This document shows, in pieces, positions 42,176 to 53,319 of a stretch of 64,000 bases of DNA; positions within the stretch are counted from its first letter, which is position 1, and each line of letters starts with the position of its first letter. The notes beneath the pieces are model-generated. The model was not told the origin of the DNA. It saw nothing but the letters and a program-made list of their open reading frames with translations, and ran no database searches. Both the position numbers and the translations under genes were made by a program. Source of the stretch: Phenylobacterium sp. (GTDB lineage: Bacteria > Pseudomonadota > Alphaproteobacteria > Caulobacterales > Caulobacteraceae). The stretch covers positions 415,659-479,658 of the forward strand of contig NZ_JAUXSP010000019.1 of NCBI RefSeq assembly GCF_030679875.1, read 5' to 3'.

Positions 42176-42403
42176 CTAGCGGTCTTTGCGACGCTTGTGG
42201 TCGTCGTCATCGTCATCATCGCCCCCAGGGATGACGGCGCCCGCGACCATGCCCACGCCCTTGGCTGTGGCTCCCACCGCGGCGCCGGTGACGCCGATCG
42301 CGACGCCGGCCGTCGTGCCAACGACGGCGGCCGCTAGGCAGCCCGCCTGGGTGAGCGCCAGCGCCCCGATCAGGCTGAGGCGAAGAAGCAGTGGCGCAGT
42401 CAT
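42176..42403 (-). CDS. Small glycine-zipper lipoprotein with poly-Asp tail
   Basis: Lipobox LTQAGC; GTTAGVAIGVTGAAVGATAKGVGMVAGAVIPGGDDDDDDDHKRRKDR. Confidence 0.65.
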   Translation of the reverse strand: MTAPLLLRLSLIGALALTQAGCLAAAVVGTTAGVAIGVTGAAVGATAKGVGMVAGAVIPGGDDDDDDDHKRRKDR

Positions 42404-42464
42404 GGTGAATCCCCAGGGTCAGCCCCCAGAAGACCCATAAATCATAACCAAATGGTGGCGATCC

Positions 42465-42977
42465 TCAATCCAGCTGATGGGAAAGGGCGACCGCCGCGTC
42501 CCCCTGGCGGCGCCAGGGTCCGGCGAAGGACGGATCTGCCCGCCGGCGGCGGTCGGGTCCAAAATAGTCCTGGGTTCGGATGTAGGGCCGCGGATATTCG
42601 ACAATGCGGTTCAGCCGTTCCAGCACGCCTCGGGCGGTCAGCGGCTTGGCCAGGAACTCATTGACCCCGGCGTCCCGCGCTTCAGCCACCCGGCGCATGG
42701 TGGAGTGGCCCGTGATCATGATGACCGGGACCATCTGATTGGGGCTGTCTGGGGAGTTGCGCAGCAGCCGTACGAAATCGATGCCATCCAGCGGCTGCAT
42801 CGACAGGTCAGTCATGACGATATCGATGGCGTGATTGCGCAGTTGCTGGAGCCCCTCAGCGCCGTCTGCGCCCTCATGAATGTGCACGACGCCGATGGCG
42901 CGCAAAATCTCGGTCAACAGCACCCGCATGTGGTGGTTGTCGTCGACGAGCAGAATCCTGAGCAGTTCGTATCGCAA
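42465..42977 (-). CDS. CheY-like single-domain response regulator
   Basis: ILLVDDNHHMRVLLTEILRAIG, DIVMTDLSMQPLDG, ITGHSTMRRV, FLAKPLT. Confidence 0.9.
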   Translation of the reverse strand: MRYELLRILLVDDNHHMRVLLTEILRAIGVVHIHEGADGAEGLQQLRNHAIDIVMTDLSMQPLDGIDFVRLLRNSPDSPNQMVPVIMITGHSTMRRVAEARDAGVNEFLAKPLTARGVLERLNRIVEYPRPYIRTQDYFGPDRRRRADPSFAGPWRRQGDAAVALSHQLD

Positions 42978-43119
42978 AGTGTCCGTCTTTCGCGGTCAGG
43001 TCACATAAGGACCGGCGGGCCGCCGGTTCGCGAGGCGGCCCATTTCAGGCAAGTCCCCTGCGCGGTCAATCTGAAAACCGTCGATTTTTGACCTCGGCGA
43101 CAAACCCTGAGTTCGATAG

Positions 43120-44238
43120 CTAGAGTGTCGCGCCCGGTGAAAATCGCGCCTCGCCCATCTGACCCCTGTGGCGCAGGTAGGCGTCGGCCAGGACGCAGGC
43201 GACCATGGCCTCAACCACGGGAACGGCGCGGATGCCGACGCAGGGATCGTGACGTCCCTTGGTGCGCAGTTCGATCTCCTGGCCAGCCTCGTCCAGGCTG
43301 CGACGCGGCGTCAGGATCGATGAGGTCGGCTTGAAGGCGACGCGGGCGCTGACGGCCTGGCCGGTGGAAATCCCACCCAGGACGCCGCCCGCCTTGTTCG
43401 ACAGGAAGACCGGCAGGCCATCATTGCCCATCCGCATCTCGTCAGCGTTCTCCTCGCCCGAAAGAGCTGCGGAGGCGAATCCCGCTCCGATCTCGACGCC
43501 CTTGGCGGCGTTGATCGACATCAGCGCCCCGGCCAGTTCGGCGTCGAGCTTGCCATAGATCGGCGCGCCCCATCCGGCGGGGACCCCTGTGGCCTCCACC
43601 TCGACGACGGCGCCTGTCGATGAGCCTCCCTTGCGAACCTGTTCCAGATGAGCCTCCCATACGGGAACGGTCTCGGGGTCAGGGCACCAGAAGGGGTTGT
43701 TGCGGGTCTCGTCCCAGTCAAGGCGGCTGCGGTCGATCTGGTGAGGGCCGATCTGGACGACGGCGGCGCGGATGGTGACGCCTGCGAGGATTTTCCGCGC
43801 CACGGCGCCGGCGGCGACCCGCGCGGCGGTCTCCCGGGCTGAGGCGCGTCCGCCGCCACGGTAGTCGCGGACCCCATACTTGGCGAAATAGGGGTAGTCG
43901 GCATGGCCGGGTCTGAACGCCTGGGCGATCTCTGAATAGTCGCGGCTGCGCTGGTCGGTGTTGTCGATCATCATCGAGATCGGCGTACCGGTGGTGACGG
44001 GGCCGCCGGTGCGGTCGTCCTCGAACACGCCCGACAGGATGCGCACTGCGTCCGGCTCCTGGCGCTGGGTGACGAACTTGCCTTGGCCAGGCCGCCGCTG
44101 GTCGAGCCAGACCTGGATGTCTTCCGCCGTCAGCGGGATCCCCGGCGGGCAGCCGTCGACCACGCAGCCGAGCGCCGGCCCGTGGCTTTCGCCCCAGGTG
44201 GTCACGCGGAACAGGTGGCCGAAGGTGTTGTGCGACAT
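43120..44238 (-). CDS. aroC: Chorismate synthase
   Basis: [67 protein letters not shown]. Confidence 0.96.
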   Translation of the reverse strand: MSHNTFGHLFRVTTWGESHGPALGCVVDGCPPGIPLTAEDIQVWLDQRRPGQGKFVTQRQEPDAVRILSGVFEDDRTGGPVTTGTPISMMIDNTDQRSRDYSEIAQAFRPGHADYPYFAKYGVRDYRGGGRASARETAARVAAGAVARKILAGVTIRAAVVQIGPHQIDRSRLDWDETRNNPFWCPDPETVPVWEAHLEQVRKGGSSTGAVVEVEATGVPAGWGAPIYGKLDAELAGALMSINAAKGVEIGAGFASAALSGEENADEMRMGNDGLPVFLSNKAGGVLGGISTGQAVSARVAFKPTSSILTPRRSLDEAGQEIELRTKGRHDPCVGIRAVPVVEAMVACVLADAYLRHRGQMGEARFSPGATL

Positions 44239-44288
44239 GGGGCGCTTCTATCGGAACCGGGCGCGGGTCACAAACTCACGCCACCCCA

Positions 44289-44993
44289 TCACGCCGCCCA
44301 GGCGGCGGCGAACTGGCGCAGCAGCACCCGCGCGGGGCTCTCGGCCCGGGCGGCCCCCGCGGCCAGCCGCACGAACAGGTCGCCCTGCCGCCGGCTGTCC
44401 CGCTCGGGAAGACCCTCGCCCGGCAGCCGCACCAGGGCGCGGGCGGCGGCCTTGCGGCTGACCCAGACGGTGCGCTCGCCGCGCGGGGTTGCGACCGACA
44501 GCCGCCCGCCGTCGGTCAGAACGGCCGGATCGACCTTGACCGTGATCCACAGGTCATCGCCGCGCACGATGGCGGCGTCGCCGCGAATGGTCACCTCGAA
44601 GGCGTCCTGCCCGGCCCGGACCCGGTCGCCGGGGCGCAGGCCGGGGGGCAGCTGGATCTTCAGCCGCCGCCCGCCAGGGGCGTCGACGACCGCCTCGCCG
44701 CCGAGCACGGCGGCGTCGGGGGAAATCTCGATCACCAGCCGCACGGGGGCGGTCGGCGGGATGGGCGCCAGGCCCCAGGCGACCGGTTCGAGCGGTTCCT
44801 CGCGCAGGACGCGGTAGGCTTCCATCACCTCGCGAAAGGCCAGAGGATCGCCGCCGCGGTCGGGGTGGCAGCGCTTGGCGGCTTCGCGGAAGGCGGCGCG
44901 CAGGGCATGGCCGTCCGCGCCCGGTCCGACCCCGAGCCGTTCGCGCGCCATCCGCGCGGTCATCCTGCGCCCGTCCCCGGTCATCGGCGCCAA
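44289..44993 (-). CDS. J-domain (DnaJ-like) protein with DnaJ C-terminal-like region
   Basis: RERLGVGPGADGHALRAAFREAAKRCHPDRGGDPLAFREVMEAYRVL, later GLRPGDRVRAGQDAF. Confidence 0.85.
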   Translation of the reverse strand: MAPMTGDGRRMTARMARERLGVGPGADGHALRAAFREAAKRCHPDRGGDPLAFREVMEAYRVLREEPLEPVAWGLAPIPPTAPVRLVIEISPDAAVLGGEAVVDAPGGRRLKIQLPPGLRPGDRVRAGQDAFEVTIRGDAAIVRGDDLWITVKVDPAVLTDGGRLSVATPRGERTVWVSRKAAARALVRLPGEGLPERDSRRQGDLFVRLAAGAARAESPARVLLRQFAAAWAA

Positions 44994-45059
44994 GGTGAAC
45001 GGACAGGGTCAATGGTCAGTTAAGCTGAATCCTCGCGCGCGCCGCGCTATAGGAAGTCC

Positions 45060-45728
45060 ATGAGCGACAAAGCCGACCTGATCCCGCCGTCTCCCGCCGA
45101 GGACGACTACGTCCGCCAGGTGACCGAGGCCGAGCCTCTGCCCCTGTTGCCGGAGGCCGACCCGCTGGCCCTGTTCGAGACCTGGCTGACGGCGGCGCAC
45201 AAGTCCGAGCCCAACGACGGCAACGCCATGGCCCTGGCCACGGTGGACGAGTCGGGCCTGCCCGACGTGCGGATGGTGCTGCTCAAGGGCATCGACGCCG
45301 GCGGCTTCGTCTTCTTCACCAACCTGCAAAGCGCCAAGGGGCGGGAGCTGGCGTCCCATCCCTCGGCGGCCCTGCTGTTCCACTGGAAGTCGCTGCGCCG
45401 CCAGGTGCGGGTGCGCGGGACCGTTGCGCCGGTGAGTGACGCGGAGGCCGACGCCTATTTCGCCACCCGCGCCCGTCCGGCGCAGATCGGCGCCTGGGCC
45501 TCCGACCAGTCGCGGCCGATGAAGGATACGCTGGAGCTGGGCAAGCGGGTTGCCGAGGCCGGCCTGAAGTTCGGCCTGGGCAAGGTGCCGCGGCCGCCGC
45601 ACTGGTCGGGTTTTCGCCTGACCCCGCAATCCATCGAGTTCTGGCGCGACCGGCCCTTCCGCCTGCATGAGCGGCTGGTGTTCGAGCGCCAGGGTGAGGG
45701 GTGGGGAACTACGCGGCTTTTCCCCTGA
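45060..45728 (+). CDS. pdxH: Pyridoxine/pyridoxamine 5'-phosphate oxidase
   Basis: [61 protein letters not shown]-terminal [11 protein letters not shown]. Confidence 0.95.
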   Translation: MSDKADLIPPSPAEDDYVRQVTEAEPLPLLPEADPLALFETWLTAAHKSEPNDGNAMALATVDESGLPDVRMVLLKGIDAGGFVFFTNLQSAKGRELASHPSAALLFHWKSLRRQVRVRGTVAPVSDAEADAYFATRARPAQIGAWASDQSRPMKDTLELGKRVAEAGLKFGLGKVPRPPHWSGFRLTPQSIEFWRDRPFRLHERLVFERQGEGWGTTRLFP

Positions 45729-46344
45729 CCGCGTAGCGGGCGAGGAAGGTCTCGACCGCCTCGTGCACGATCGTCTCCAGGGGCCGCACGGGCATCACGT
45801 GGTCGCCGGCCACCAGGCCCAGCACCAGGGTGGCGTGCTCGATCATCCCCTGCAGCTGGCCGGCGGCCCAGGAAGGCTTGTCGATGGCGATCTCGCCGAT
45901 GCGGGCCAGGTCTCCGACGACGGCCAGCAAAGTGCCGCCCAGCGCCATCCGGGCATGGTCGCGGAAGTGGTCCGCCAGGCCGGGGAAACGCCGCCGCTCG
46001 GCGATCACCATGCGGAACAGGGCCCGGGAGTCCGCCGCGCAGTACAGCTCGGCGTAGGCCATGCCGAAGGTCCGCAGCCGCGCGCGGGCGTCGCCCTGCG
46101 CCTCGGCGGACTGCCGCACCCGGTCGGCGATGTCGGCCAGCGCGGCCTCGACAACGATGCGGAACAGATCGGCCTTGCCGGGGAAGTGGGCGTAGAGGGT
46201 GGCCGTGGAAACGCCGGCGCTGCGGGCCACCGATTCCATGCCCGCCTGGGAGAAACCGTCCCGGGCGAAGATGACCCTGGCCGCCCTCAGAACCAGTTCG
46301 CGTTTTCGCTCCGACCGGGATTCACCCATTACCGACGCCGTCAT
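45709..46344 (-). CDS. TetR family transcriptional regulator
   Basis: [49 protein letters not shown]; 3' ends overlap pdxH by 20 bp. Confidence 0.92.
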   Translation of the reverse strand: MTASVMGESRSERKRELVLRAARVIFARDGFSQAGMESVARSAGVSTATLYAHFPGKADLFRIVVEAALADIADRVRQSAEAQGDARARLRTFGMAYAELYCAADSRALFRMVIAERRRFPGLADHFRDHARMALGGTLLAVVGDLARIGEIAIDKPSWAAGQLQGMIEHATLVLGLVAGDHVMPVRPLETIVHEAVETFLARYAVRGKAA

Positions 46345-46426
46345 GTCCCCTCGGAAAACGCTGTCACCAACTCAGCCTATAGGGGAAAAATTCAACCTCG
46401 CAAGGACAACCGCTCCTGACAGGGCG

Positions 46427-47092
46427 TCAGGCCGCGTAGGTGCGCAGCAGCGGGTGGCTGAGAACCGGGGCCAGCAGGCGGTCGAATTCGGAGGGATCGT
46501 CCGGCACGACCGCGCCGCGATCATCGGCGATGACGATGTCGGCCCGCCGACGGGAGGGCTCGATCAGCCGCTCGTGCGCCGGCCGGACCGTGGCCAGATA
46601 CTGCTGGATCACCGAGTCCGCCGTGCGGCCGCGCTGCGCCTGGTCGCGGATCAGCCGGCGGATGAACCGCACGTCCGGCGGGGTATCGACGAACACCCGC
46701 AGGTCGAACAGCGCCGCCAGCGCCTCGGTGCACAGCAGGTGCGCGCCCTCGACCACGATCAGGGGCGCGGGGGTGATGGTCGCCACCGGGTCCAGTCGGC
46801 GGTGGGTCTCGAAACAGTAGAGCGGGGCCTGAACCGTCTCGCCGGCGCGCAGGGCGGCCAGGTGCTGCGCCAGCAGGCCGTGGTCCTTGGCCGAGACGTC
46901 GTCGAAGTCGAAGCTGGCCGCGTCGAACCCGGGTTTGCCGCCATGATCGCCGTAGTAGGCGTCCTCGATGACCAGGGTCACCGTCCCGGCGGGCAGCCGC
47001 GCCTCGAGCGCCGTCGCCAGGGTGCTCTTGCCCGAACCGGACCCTCCGGAAACGGCGATCAGCAGCGGCGGTGGGGCGGGGGGTTCGCTCAT
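46427..47092 (-). CDS. Uridine kinase-like P-loop kinase
   Basis: IAVSGGSGSGKSTLATALEARL, EDAYYGDHG, FDFDDVSAKD, VVEGAHLL. Confidence 0.85.
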   Translation of the reverse strand: MSEPPAPPPLLIAVSGGSGSGKSTLATALEARLPAGTVTLVIEDAYYGDHGGKPGFDAASFDFDDVSAKDHGLLAQHLAALRAGETVQAPLYCFETHRRLDPVATITPAPLIVVEGAHLLCTEALAALFDLRVFVDTPPDVRFIRRLIRDQAQRGRTADSVIQQYLATVRPAHERLIEPSRRRADIVIADDRGAVVPDDPSEFDRLLAPVLSHPLLRTYAA

Positions 47093-47232
47093 GAGGACCT
47101 ATCGGCCACAACCGGACGGATTTGCCAACGGTCGGCATGGTGAATATTCGCTCTCCGCGCGCCGCGCGTTGCCCGAGCGGCCGGGCGCCGCTAGGGTCGT
47201 CGCAGCAAGGAAAACAAGGGGGAGACGCGGCC

Positions 47233-50112
47233 ATGCAGGGCCTGATGCAGCAGTCGGCGCTGACCGTCGACACGGTCCTGGATCACGCCAAACGCTGGCA
47301 CGGCGACCGCGAGGTCGTCAGCCGGTCGGTCGAGGGACCGATCGTGCGGACCACCTATGGCCAGATGCACGACCGCGCCAAGCGAGTCTCCAACGCGTTG
47401 CTGGGCCTCGGAATCCGGCTTGGCGACCGGGTCGCGACCCTGGCCTGGAACTCGGCCCGGCACATGGAGGCCTGGTACGGCATCATGGGCATCGGGGCGG
47501 TCTGCCACACGCTCAATCCCCGTCTGCACCCCGACCAGATCGCCTGGATCATCCGCCACGCCGAAGACCGCATCATCTTCGTCGACCTGACTTTCGTGCC
47601 GATCCTGGAAGAGATTCTCGCCAACTGCCCGTCGGTCGAACACGTCATCGTCATGACCGACCACCAGCACATGCCGGCGTTCCAGCTCCGCGGCGTGCCG
47701 ACCCTGAACTGGAAGGGCGCCCACACCTACGAGAGCCTGGTGGAGGGCAGCAGCCCGGACGTCGCCTGGGGCGGTTTCGACGAGAATACCGCCTGCGGCC
47801 TCTGCTACACCTCGGGCACGACCGGAGACCCCAAGGGCGTTCTCTATTCGCACCGCTCCAACTACATCCACACCCTGGTGGGCTTGCAGCGCGACGTGCT
47901 GGGCATCTCGGCCCTCGACACCGTCCTGCCGGTCGTGCCGATGTTCCACGCCAACGCATGGGGCATCGCGTTCGCCGGCCCGGCCGTGGGCGCCAAGCTG
48001 GTCATGCCCGGCTCGAAGATGGATGGCGAGTCGATCTACGAACTGCTGGAGGCCGAGGGCGTTACCTTCTCCGCCGCCGTGCCGACCGTCTGGCAGATGC
48101 TGCTGCAGCATCTGGACAAGACGAACAGCAAGCTCTCGACCCTCAAGCGCGTGGTCATCGGCGGCTCGGCCTGTCCGGAGGCGATCATCCGCGGCTTCCA
48201 CGACCGCTACGGCGTCGACGTGCTGCACGCCTGGGGCATGACCGAGACCTCGCCGCTGGGCACCTTGGGCTCGCCCAACGCGCGCATCGCCGGCCTCTCC
48301 TACGACGAACGCCTGGCCTACCAGCTCAAGCAGGGCCGTCCGCCGCTGGGCATCGACCTGAAGCTGACCGACGACACCGGCGCGCGCCAGCCGCACGACG
48401 GCCGCACCTTCGGCAACCTGAAGGTCAGGGGCCCGTTCGTGGTGCGCGAGTACTTCAAGGGCGCCGGCGGCCGGATTCTCGACGACGAGGGCTATTTCGA
48501 CACCGGCGACGTGGCGACCATCGACCCTGAAGGCTTCATGCAGATTACCGACCGCGCCAAGGACGTGATCAAGTCCGGCGGCGAGTGGATCAGCACCATC
48601 GACATCGAGAACATCGCCATGGGCCACCCCAAGGTGGCGCTGGCGGCGGTGATCGGCGTGCTCCATCCGAAGTGGGACGAGCGGCCCCTGCTGCTGATCA
48701 AGCTGAAGGACGGCGAGAAGGCCACCAAGGAGGAGATGCTCCAGTTCCTGGTCGGCAAGATCGCCAAATGGTGGATGCCCGACGACGTCGCCTTCGTCGA
48801 TGACATCCCGCTGGGCGCCACCGGCAAGATCGACAAGAAGCTGCTGCGCGAGCGGATGAAGGACTATGTCCTGCCCGCGATCCCGATCCTGGCCGCCGCC
48901 GCGGTGGCCGAGCGGGCCGCTCCTGATCCGGTGCTTCACGCGCCGGAGGACGACTCGGGAAAATCTGAGGCCCCGGCGAGCCCGTCATTCGCCGGGGCCG
49001 ATGAGCCCATGGACGCAGAATTCGAGGACATCCTGCCCGCGGCCGCTCCGGAGGCCGAGGCGCCGGCGCACGACCCCGCGCCGGCCGAGCCTGAGGACAG
49101 CCCCAAGCCTGAGGACAGCAACGGCGAGGTTCCGCCGCCGCTGTCCGGCATGCCAGACATGACGCCGATGGGTGCGGCGGCGGCCAGTCCGGCCGGCGAG
49201 GCGCCTCTGGCTGTGAAGGCCTCGCCGACCAAGGGACCGGCGCTGAAGAAGGCCGACGACGCTCCGCTGTTCATCTCGCCGATGACCGGGCAGCAACGGC
49301 GGCCCAAGGCCAAGCCGAAGAAAGGCTGGGCCGACAGCTATCTGGACCTCGCCCTGCTGGTGGCGCTGGCGCCGGCGGCCATGGCCCTGGCCGGGGCTCT
49401 GGCCACGCGGTTTGGCCTGATCACCCAGGCCCAGGGCTTCGACGCCATGCTGATTCAGGGACCCACCGAGACCCTCGGCTGGGCGCCGGCGATCGCCCTG
49501 GTCGGGGTGCTGACCGGCCTGATTGGCCTGCTGGTCGCGGCCTTCGCCGGCTTCTCGAGGCTGTGGGGCAAGGCGGTGCTGGCCCTGGCCATCACCCTGC
49601 TGACCTGGGCGGCCGTCATCGCCTTCGGGGCGATGGGCAACCGCGTCCCGGGGGTCCACGACGTGGCCACCGACTGGTCCGAGCCGCTGATGTTCTCGCC
49701 CACGGTGCTCAAGGCCCGCGGGCCGGACGCCAACCCGGTCGATCCCTCGCCGATCCTGCCCATCGGGTCGAAAATCTATGCCGGCCGCTCCCTGGCCGAG
49801 GTCAACGCCGAGACTTGCCCGGCGGCCCGGCCGGTGACCGTGGCCGTGCCGGCGGACCAGGCCTTCGCCCATGTGAAGTCGGCCATCGAGGGGGCGGGCC
49901 TGTCGATCGTCACCGCCGACCCCGCGTCGGGCCGCATCGAGGCGACCGCCGTCAGCCTGCTCTACGGCTTCAAGGACGACCTGGTGGTGCGGGTGCGGGC
50001 CGACGGCGCCGGGTCACGCATCGACCTGCGCGCCGTCCGCCGCCTGGGCGCCAGCGACATGGGCGCCAATTGCCGCCGCATCGAGAGCCTGGCGACGGCG
50101 ATTACGGGTTAG
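47233..50112 (+). CDS. Acyl-CoA synthetase (AlkK/FadD type) fused to multi-TM DUF1499-type domain
   Basis: N-terminal ~545 aa AMP-binding enzyme ([39 protein letters not shown]), Ala/Pro/Glu linker, three TM-like segments, then DUF1499-like C-terminus ([54 protein letters not shown]); one continuous frame. Confidence 0.9.
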   Translation: MQGLMQQSALTVDTVLDHAKRWHGDREVVSRSVEGPIVRTTYGQMHDRAKRVSNALLGLGIRLGDRVATLAWNSARHMEAWYGIMGIGAVCHTLNPRLHPDQIAWIIRHAEDRIIFVDLTFVPILEEILANCPSVEHVIVMTDHQHMPAFQLRGVPTLNWKGAHTYESLVEGSSPDVAWGGFDENTACGLCYTSGTTGDPKGVLYSHRSNYIHTLVGLQRDVLGISALDTVLPVVPMFHANAWGIAFAGPAVGAKLVMPGSKMDGESIYELLEAEGVTFSAAVPTVWQMLLQHLDKTNSKLSTLKRVVIGGSACPEAIIRGFHDRYGVDVLHAWGMTETSPLGTLGSPNARIAGLSYDERLAYQLKQGRPPLGIDLKLTDDTGARQPHDGRTFGNLKVRGPFVVREYFKGAGGRILDDEGYFDTGDVATIDPEGFMQITDRAKDVIKSGGEWISTIDIENIAMGHPKVALAAVIGVLHPKWDERPLLLIKLKDGEKATKEEMLQFLVGKIAKWWMPDDVAFVDDIPLGATGKIDKKLLRERMKDYVLPAIPILAAAAVAERAAPDPVLHAPEDDSGKSEAPASPSFAGADEPMDAEFEDILPAAAPEAEAPAHDPAPAEPEDSPKPEDSNGEVPPPLSGMPDMTPMGAAAASPAGEAPLAVKASPTKGPALKKADDAPLFISPMTGQQRRPKAKPKKGWADSYLDLALLVALAPAAMALAGALATRFGLITQAQGFDAMLIQGPTETLGWAPAIALVGVLTGLIGLLVAAFAGFSRLWGKAVLALAITLLTWAAVIAFGAMGNRVPGVHDVATDWSEPLMFSPTVLKARGPDANPVDPSPILPIGSKIYAGRSLAEVNAETCPAARPVTVAVPADQAFAHVKSAIEGAGLSIVTADPASGRIEATAVSLLYGFKDDLVVRVRADGAGSRIDLRAVRRLGASDMGANCRRIESLATAITG

Positions 50113-50210
50113 CCCGACTGACGCGACGAGAAAGATCGACCGGTCGTGCAGCCGACGGTTGACGTCGGCGCTGCAGCCCTGACACTTGGCGGACACTGGG
50201 GCGGGGTAGC

Positions 50211-51314
50211 ATGCAAGATCAGACTGAAACGTCGGAAGGTGAGACGCTCGCCTTCAGCGAGACCCTCGATGTGCGGTCCTTCCTGGGCCTGAGTCTCAAA
50301 AACGGCCTGCTCAACCTCATCACCCTGACCCTGTATCGCTTCTGGGGCCGGACCGAGGTCCGCCGCCGGGTGTGGTCGCATGTGAAGCTGAACGGCGAGG
50401 CCTTCGAATACACGGGCAAGGGGCGCGAGCTGTTCATAGGGTTCCTGATCGCCCTGTTCACGGTCGGTCTGCCGTTCCTTGTCATCGTTGGCGGCGCCCA
50501 GTTCCTGGGTCCAATGTACGCCCTGCTGATCATCCTCCCGCTCTATCTGGGCCTGCCCGTCCTTGTCGGGGCGGCGATTTTCCTGGCCTTCCGCTACATG
50601 GCCAGCCGGACGGTCTGGCGCGGGGTGCGTTTCCACCTGCGGGGATCACCCTGGGACTACGGGCTGGCCAACCTCGGCTACGGCCTCCTGGTCGGCCTGA
50701 CCTTGGGCTGGTTCCAGCCCGCCGCGTCCATGCGCCTGGCCGAGAAGATGTGGGGCGGGTTGAGCTTTGGCAGCCTCAACCTGCGCTGGGTTCCGCGCGC
50801 CAGCGACGGCATCTACGGCCCGTTCGCGATCGGCTGGATCGGCTTCGTGATCGGCTATTTCGTGTTCATCGGCGCCTACATGGGCCTGATCATGACGTCG
50901 GGCCTGCTGCCTACGCCGGCTGAGGGGGGCGAGGCCCCTGCACAACCGACATTCGTCTTCATGCTGGTCACCTATGCCGCCTTCTTCGTCTTCGCCCTCT
51001 ACATGTTGCTGGTCTTCGCGCCCTATCAGGCGGCGCTCCTGCGGGCGATCATCGGTTCGCTGAAGATCGGCGACGCCCGGTTCGAGCTGAAGCTGAAGAC
51101 CCTCGACCTGCTGGGCCTGACGGTCAGCAACATCATCCTGGTGGTCGTCAGCCTTGGCTTCCTGTCGCCGTTCGTTCAGGCGCGCACGGCCCGGTTCATG
51201 ATCCGCCGCCTGTCGGCCGTGGGGACAGCCCCCCTCGCGGACGCGCGCCAGGCCCGCAAGGGACCGGGGTCGGGCGAAGGTCTCGCCGACGCCTTCGGCT
51301 TCTCGCCGATCTGA
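50211..51314 (+). CDS. DUF898/YjgN family multi-TM protein
   Basis: LGLSLKNGLLNLITLTLYRFWGRTEVRRRVWSHVKLNGEAFEYTGKGRELFIGF. Confidence 0.9.
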   Translation: MQDQTETSEGETLAFSETLDVRSFLGLSLKNGLLNLITLTLYRFWGRTEVRRRVWSHVKLNGEAFEYTGKGRELFIGFLIALFTVGLPFLVIVGGAQFLGPMYALLIILPLYLGLPVLVGAAIFLAFRYMASRTVWRGVRFHLRGSPWDYGLANLGYGLLVGLTLGWFQPAASMRLAEKMWGGLSFGSLNLRWVPRASDGIYGPFAIGWIGFVIGYFVFIGAYMGLIMTSGLLPTPAEGGEAPAQPTFVFMLVTYAAFFVFALYMLLVFAPYQAALLRAIIGSLKIGDARFELKLKTLDLLGLTVSNIILVVVSLGFLSPFVQARTARFMIRRLSAVGTAPLADARQARKGPGSGEGLADAFGFSPI

Positions 51315-51316
51315 CC

Positions 51317-52417
51317 ATGCAGGGCGAATATTTCGACGGCCTGACCTCCCGCAAGCACCATGTCGAGGTGTCGGTGGTCGCGGGCGAAATCCTGGGCCAA
51401 GGCCCGGGTGTTTCCTTCCGCTGGCCGCTCAAGGGCATTCGCCTGATCGAGGTGAGGGACGGTCGGGTTCGTTTGGCGCCGGCGACCGGCGATGGCCGCC
51501 TGATTCTCCAGGCCGCCGACTGGGAGGCGGCGAGCGGCCTCTCGGTGACCCGCGTCCAGCGCGCCGCCCTTCGCAAGGAAGGGTGGCTGGTGGGCGTGCT
51601 GGCGGTGGTCGGGATCAGCCTGACGCTGGGCGTTTTCGTCGGCATTCCGATGGCGGCCCGCCCGCTCGCCCGGGCAACTCCGCTGGAGCTGGAGGCGTCC
51701 ATGGGGCGCAACATGTCCAAGCAGCTGCAGATTGCCTTCAAGCCCTGCACCGGGGACGCCTATGGGCAGGACAGTCTAGACGCCCTGACCAGCCGGCTGG
51801 CGCGTGACGCGGACATGCCGTTCCGCATCGCGGTCATTCCGGTGCATGCGCCGATGATCAACGCCTTCGCCCTGCCGGGCGGCACGATCCTGGTCACCGA
51901 CGACCTGATCGCCGGCGCCCGCTCGCCGGATGAGCTGGCCGGGGTGCTGGCGCACGAGATCTCTCACATCGAGAAACGCCATGTGATGGAGGCCGTCTGG
52001 CGCTCCCTCGGGGTCGGGCTGGTGCTGGACACGGTCGTCGGCGGCGGCTCGGGCGCAGGCCAGCAGGCGGTCCTGCTGGCGAGCAGCTTCACCGAGCAGC
52101 GCTACAGCCGCACCCTGGAGCGTGAGGCGGACGATCGGGCCTTCGAACTGTTGGCGGCCAACGGGATCTCCTCGGCCGGCATGGCCGACTTCTTCGAGCG
52201 GCTGGCCGACAAGACCGCGCCCGAACAGGTCAACGCCGCCGCCGAATGGTTCGCCACCCATCCTGACAGCGGCCGGCGCGCCAAGGCGGCGCGGGCGCGG
52301 GCGAAGGCCGGGATGCCCGCGCTTTCAGCGTCCGAATGGGCCGCGGTCCGGCAAATGTGTCCCAGATCCCCGAACAAGCCCAAGCCGCCCTGGCCTCTGC
52401 GCCGCAAGGGCGGCTGA
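51317..52417 (+). CDS. M48 family metalloprotease
   Basis: VLAHEISHIEKRH (HExxH), FALPGGTILVTDDLI, LEREADDRAFELLAANG; 2 nt after DUF898 gene. Confidence 0.92.
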   Translation: MQGEYFDGLTSRKHHVEVSVVAGEILGQGPGVSFRWPLKGIRLIEVRDGRVRLAPATGDGRLILQAADWEAASGLSVTRVQRAALRKEGWLVGVLAVVGISLTLGVFVGIPMAARPLARATPLELEASMGRNMSKQLQIAFKPCTGDAYGQDSLDALTSRLARDADMPFRIAVIPVHAPMINAFALPGGTILVTDDLIAGARSPDELAGVLAHEISHIEKRHVMEAVWRSLGVGLVLDTVVGGGSGAGQQAVLLASSFTEQRYSRTLEREADDRAFELLAANGISSAGMADFFERLADKTAPEQVNAAAEWFATHPDSGRRAKAARARAKAGMPALSASEWAAVRQMCPRSPNKPKPPWPLRRKGG

Positions 52418-52425
52418 TCAGGCCG

Positions 52426-53319
52426 CTACGCTGCCGGCCGGAAATCACTGTCCAGGCCGGGCGGGCCCTCGCACAGCACGCGGCCTTCCTTCACCAGCTG
52501 GATAATGTGGGCCATCACCGAGTGCGCGGCGGCGGCGTGCAGGCGGCTGTCGACGTCCTTGTAGAGCACCGGCACCATGGCCTTGATCCGCGTCTGGCCC
52601 GAAGCCAGCGCGGCGAGGATCTGCCCCTCGCGGGCGCGACGGTGGTCGATGTAGGCCTGGACGAAGGGGGCCGGCTCGGTGACCGGCGGGCCGTGGGTCG
52701 GCCAGAGGGTCGCGAAGCTCCGCGCCTTGATGCGCTCCAGGCTGGCGAAATAGTCACCCATGTCGCCGTCCGGCGGGCTGATCACCGTGGTCGACCAGCC
52801 CATGATGTGGTCGCCGGAGAACAGGGCGTTCTCCTCCAGCAGGGCGTAGCAGATGTGGTTGGAGGTGTGGCCGGGCGTCGGGATGGCCTCGATGGTCCAG
52901 TCGCCGCCCTTGAATACCCCGCCGTCGCACAGGCCCACGTCCGGCCGGAACACCCGGTCGTCGCCCGCCTCCATCCGCACTTCCGACTCGGTGGCGAGCC
53001 CCTGCTGCGCGCAGGCGTAGATCACCGCCCCGGTCCGCGCGGCCAGCGGCCGGGAGAGGGGCGAATGGTCCATGTGGTTGTGGGTGACGAAGATGTGGCT
53101 GATCCGCTCGCCGGCCGTCGCCGCCAGGATCGCCTCCAGGTGGTCGTCCATGTCCGGCCCGGGATCGATCACGGCCACCTCGCCGTTGCCGATGATGTAG
53201 GTGCCGGTGCCCCGAAAGGTGAACGGCCCGGGATTGTTGGCGACCACGCGGCGGATCATCGGCGTCAGCCGGTCGCAGACGCCGTATTCGAACGTGATGT
53301 CGCGGACGAACGGGATCAT
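52426..53319 (-). CDS. MBL fold metallo-hydrolase (LACTB2-like)
   Basis: IFVTHNHMDHSPLSRPLAARTGA, TPGHTSNHICYALLEENALFSGDHIMGWSTTVISPPDGDMGDYFASLER. Confidence 0.93.
   Translation of the reverse strand: MIPFVRDITFEYGVCDRLTPMIRRVVANNPGPFTFRGTGTYIIGNGEVAVIDPGPDMDDHLEAILAATAGERISHIFVTHNHMDHSPLSRPLAARTGAVIYACAQQGLATESEVRMEAGDDRVFRPDVGLCDGGVFKGGDWTIEAIPTPGHTSNHICYALLEENALFSGDHIMGWSTTVISPPDGDMGDYFASLERIKARSFATLWPTHGPPVTEPAPFVQAYIDHRRAREGQILAALASGQTRIKAMVPVLYKDVDSRLHAAAAHSVMAHIIQLVKEGRVLCEGPPGLDSDFRPAA

Noticed and set aside
47191-48939. 582-aa minus-strand ORF
   Set aside because: Antisense to the acyl-CoA synthetase; composition typical of shadow ORFs.
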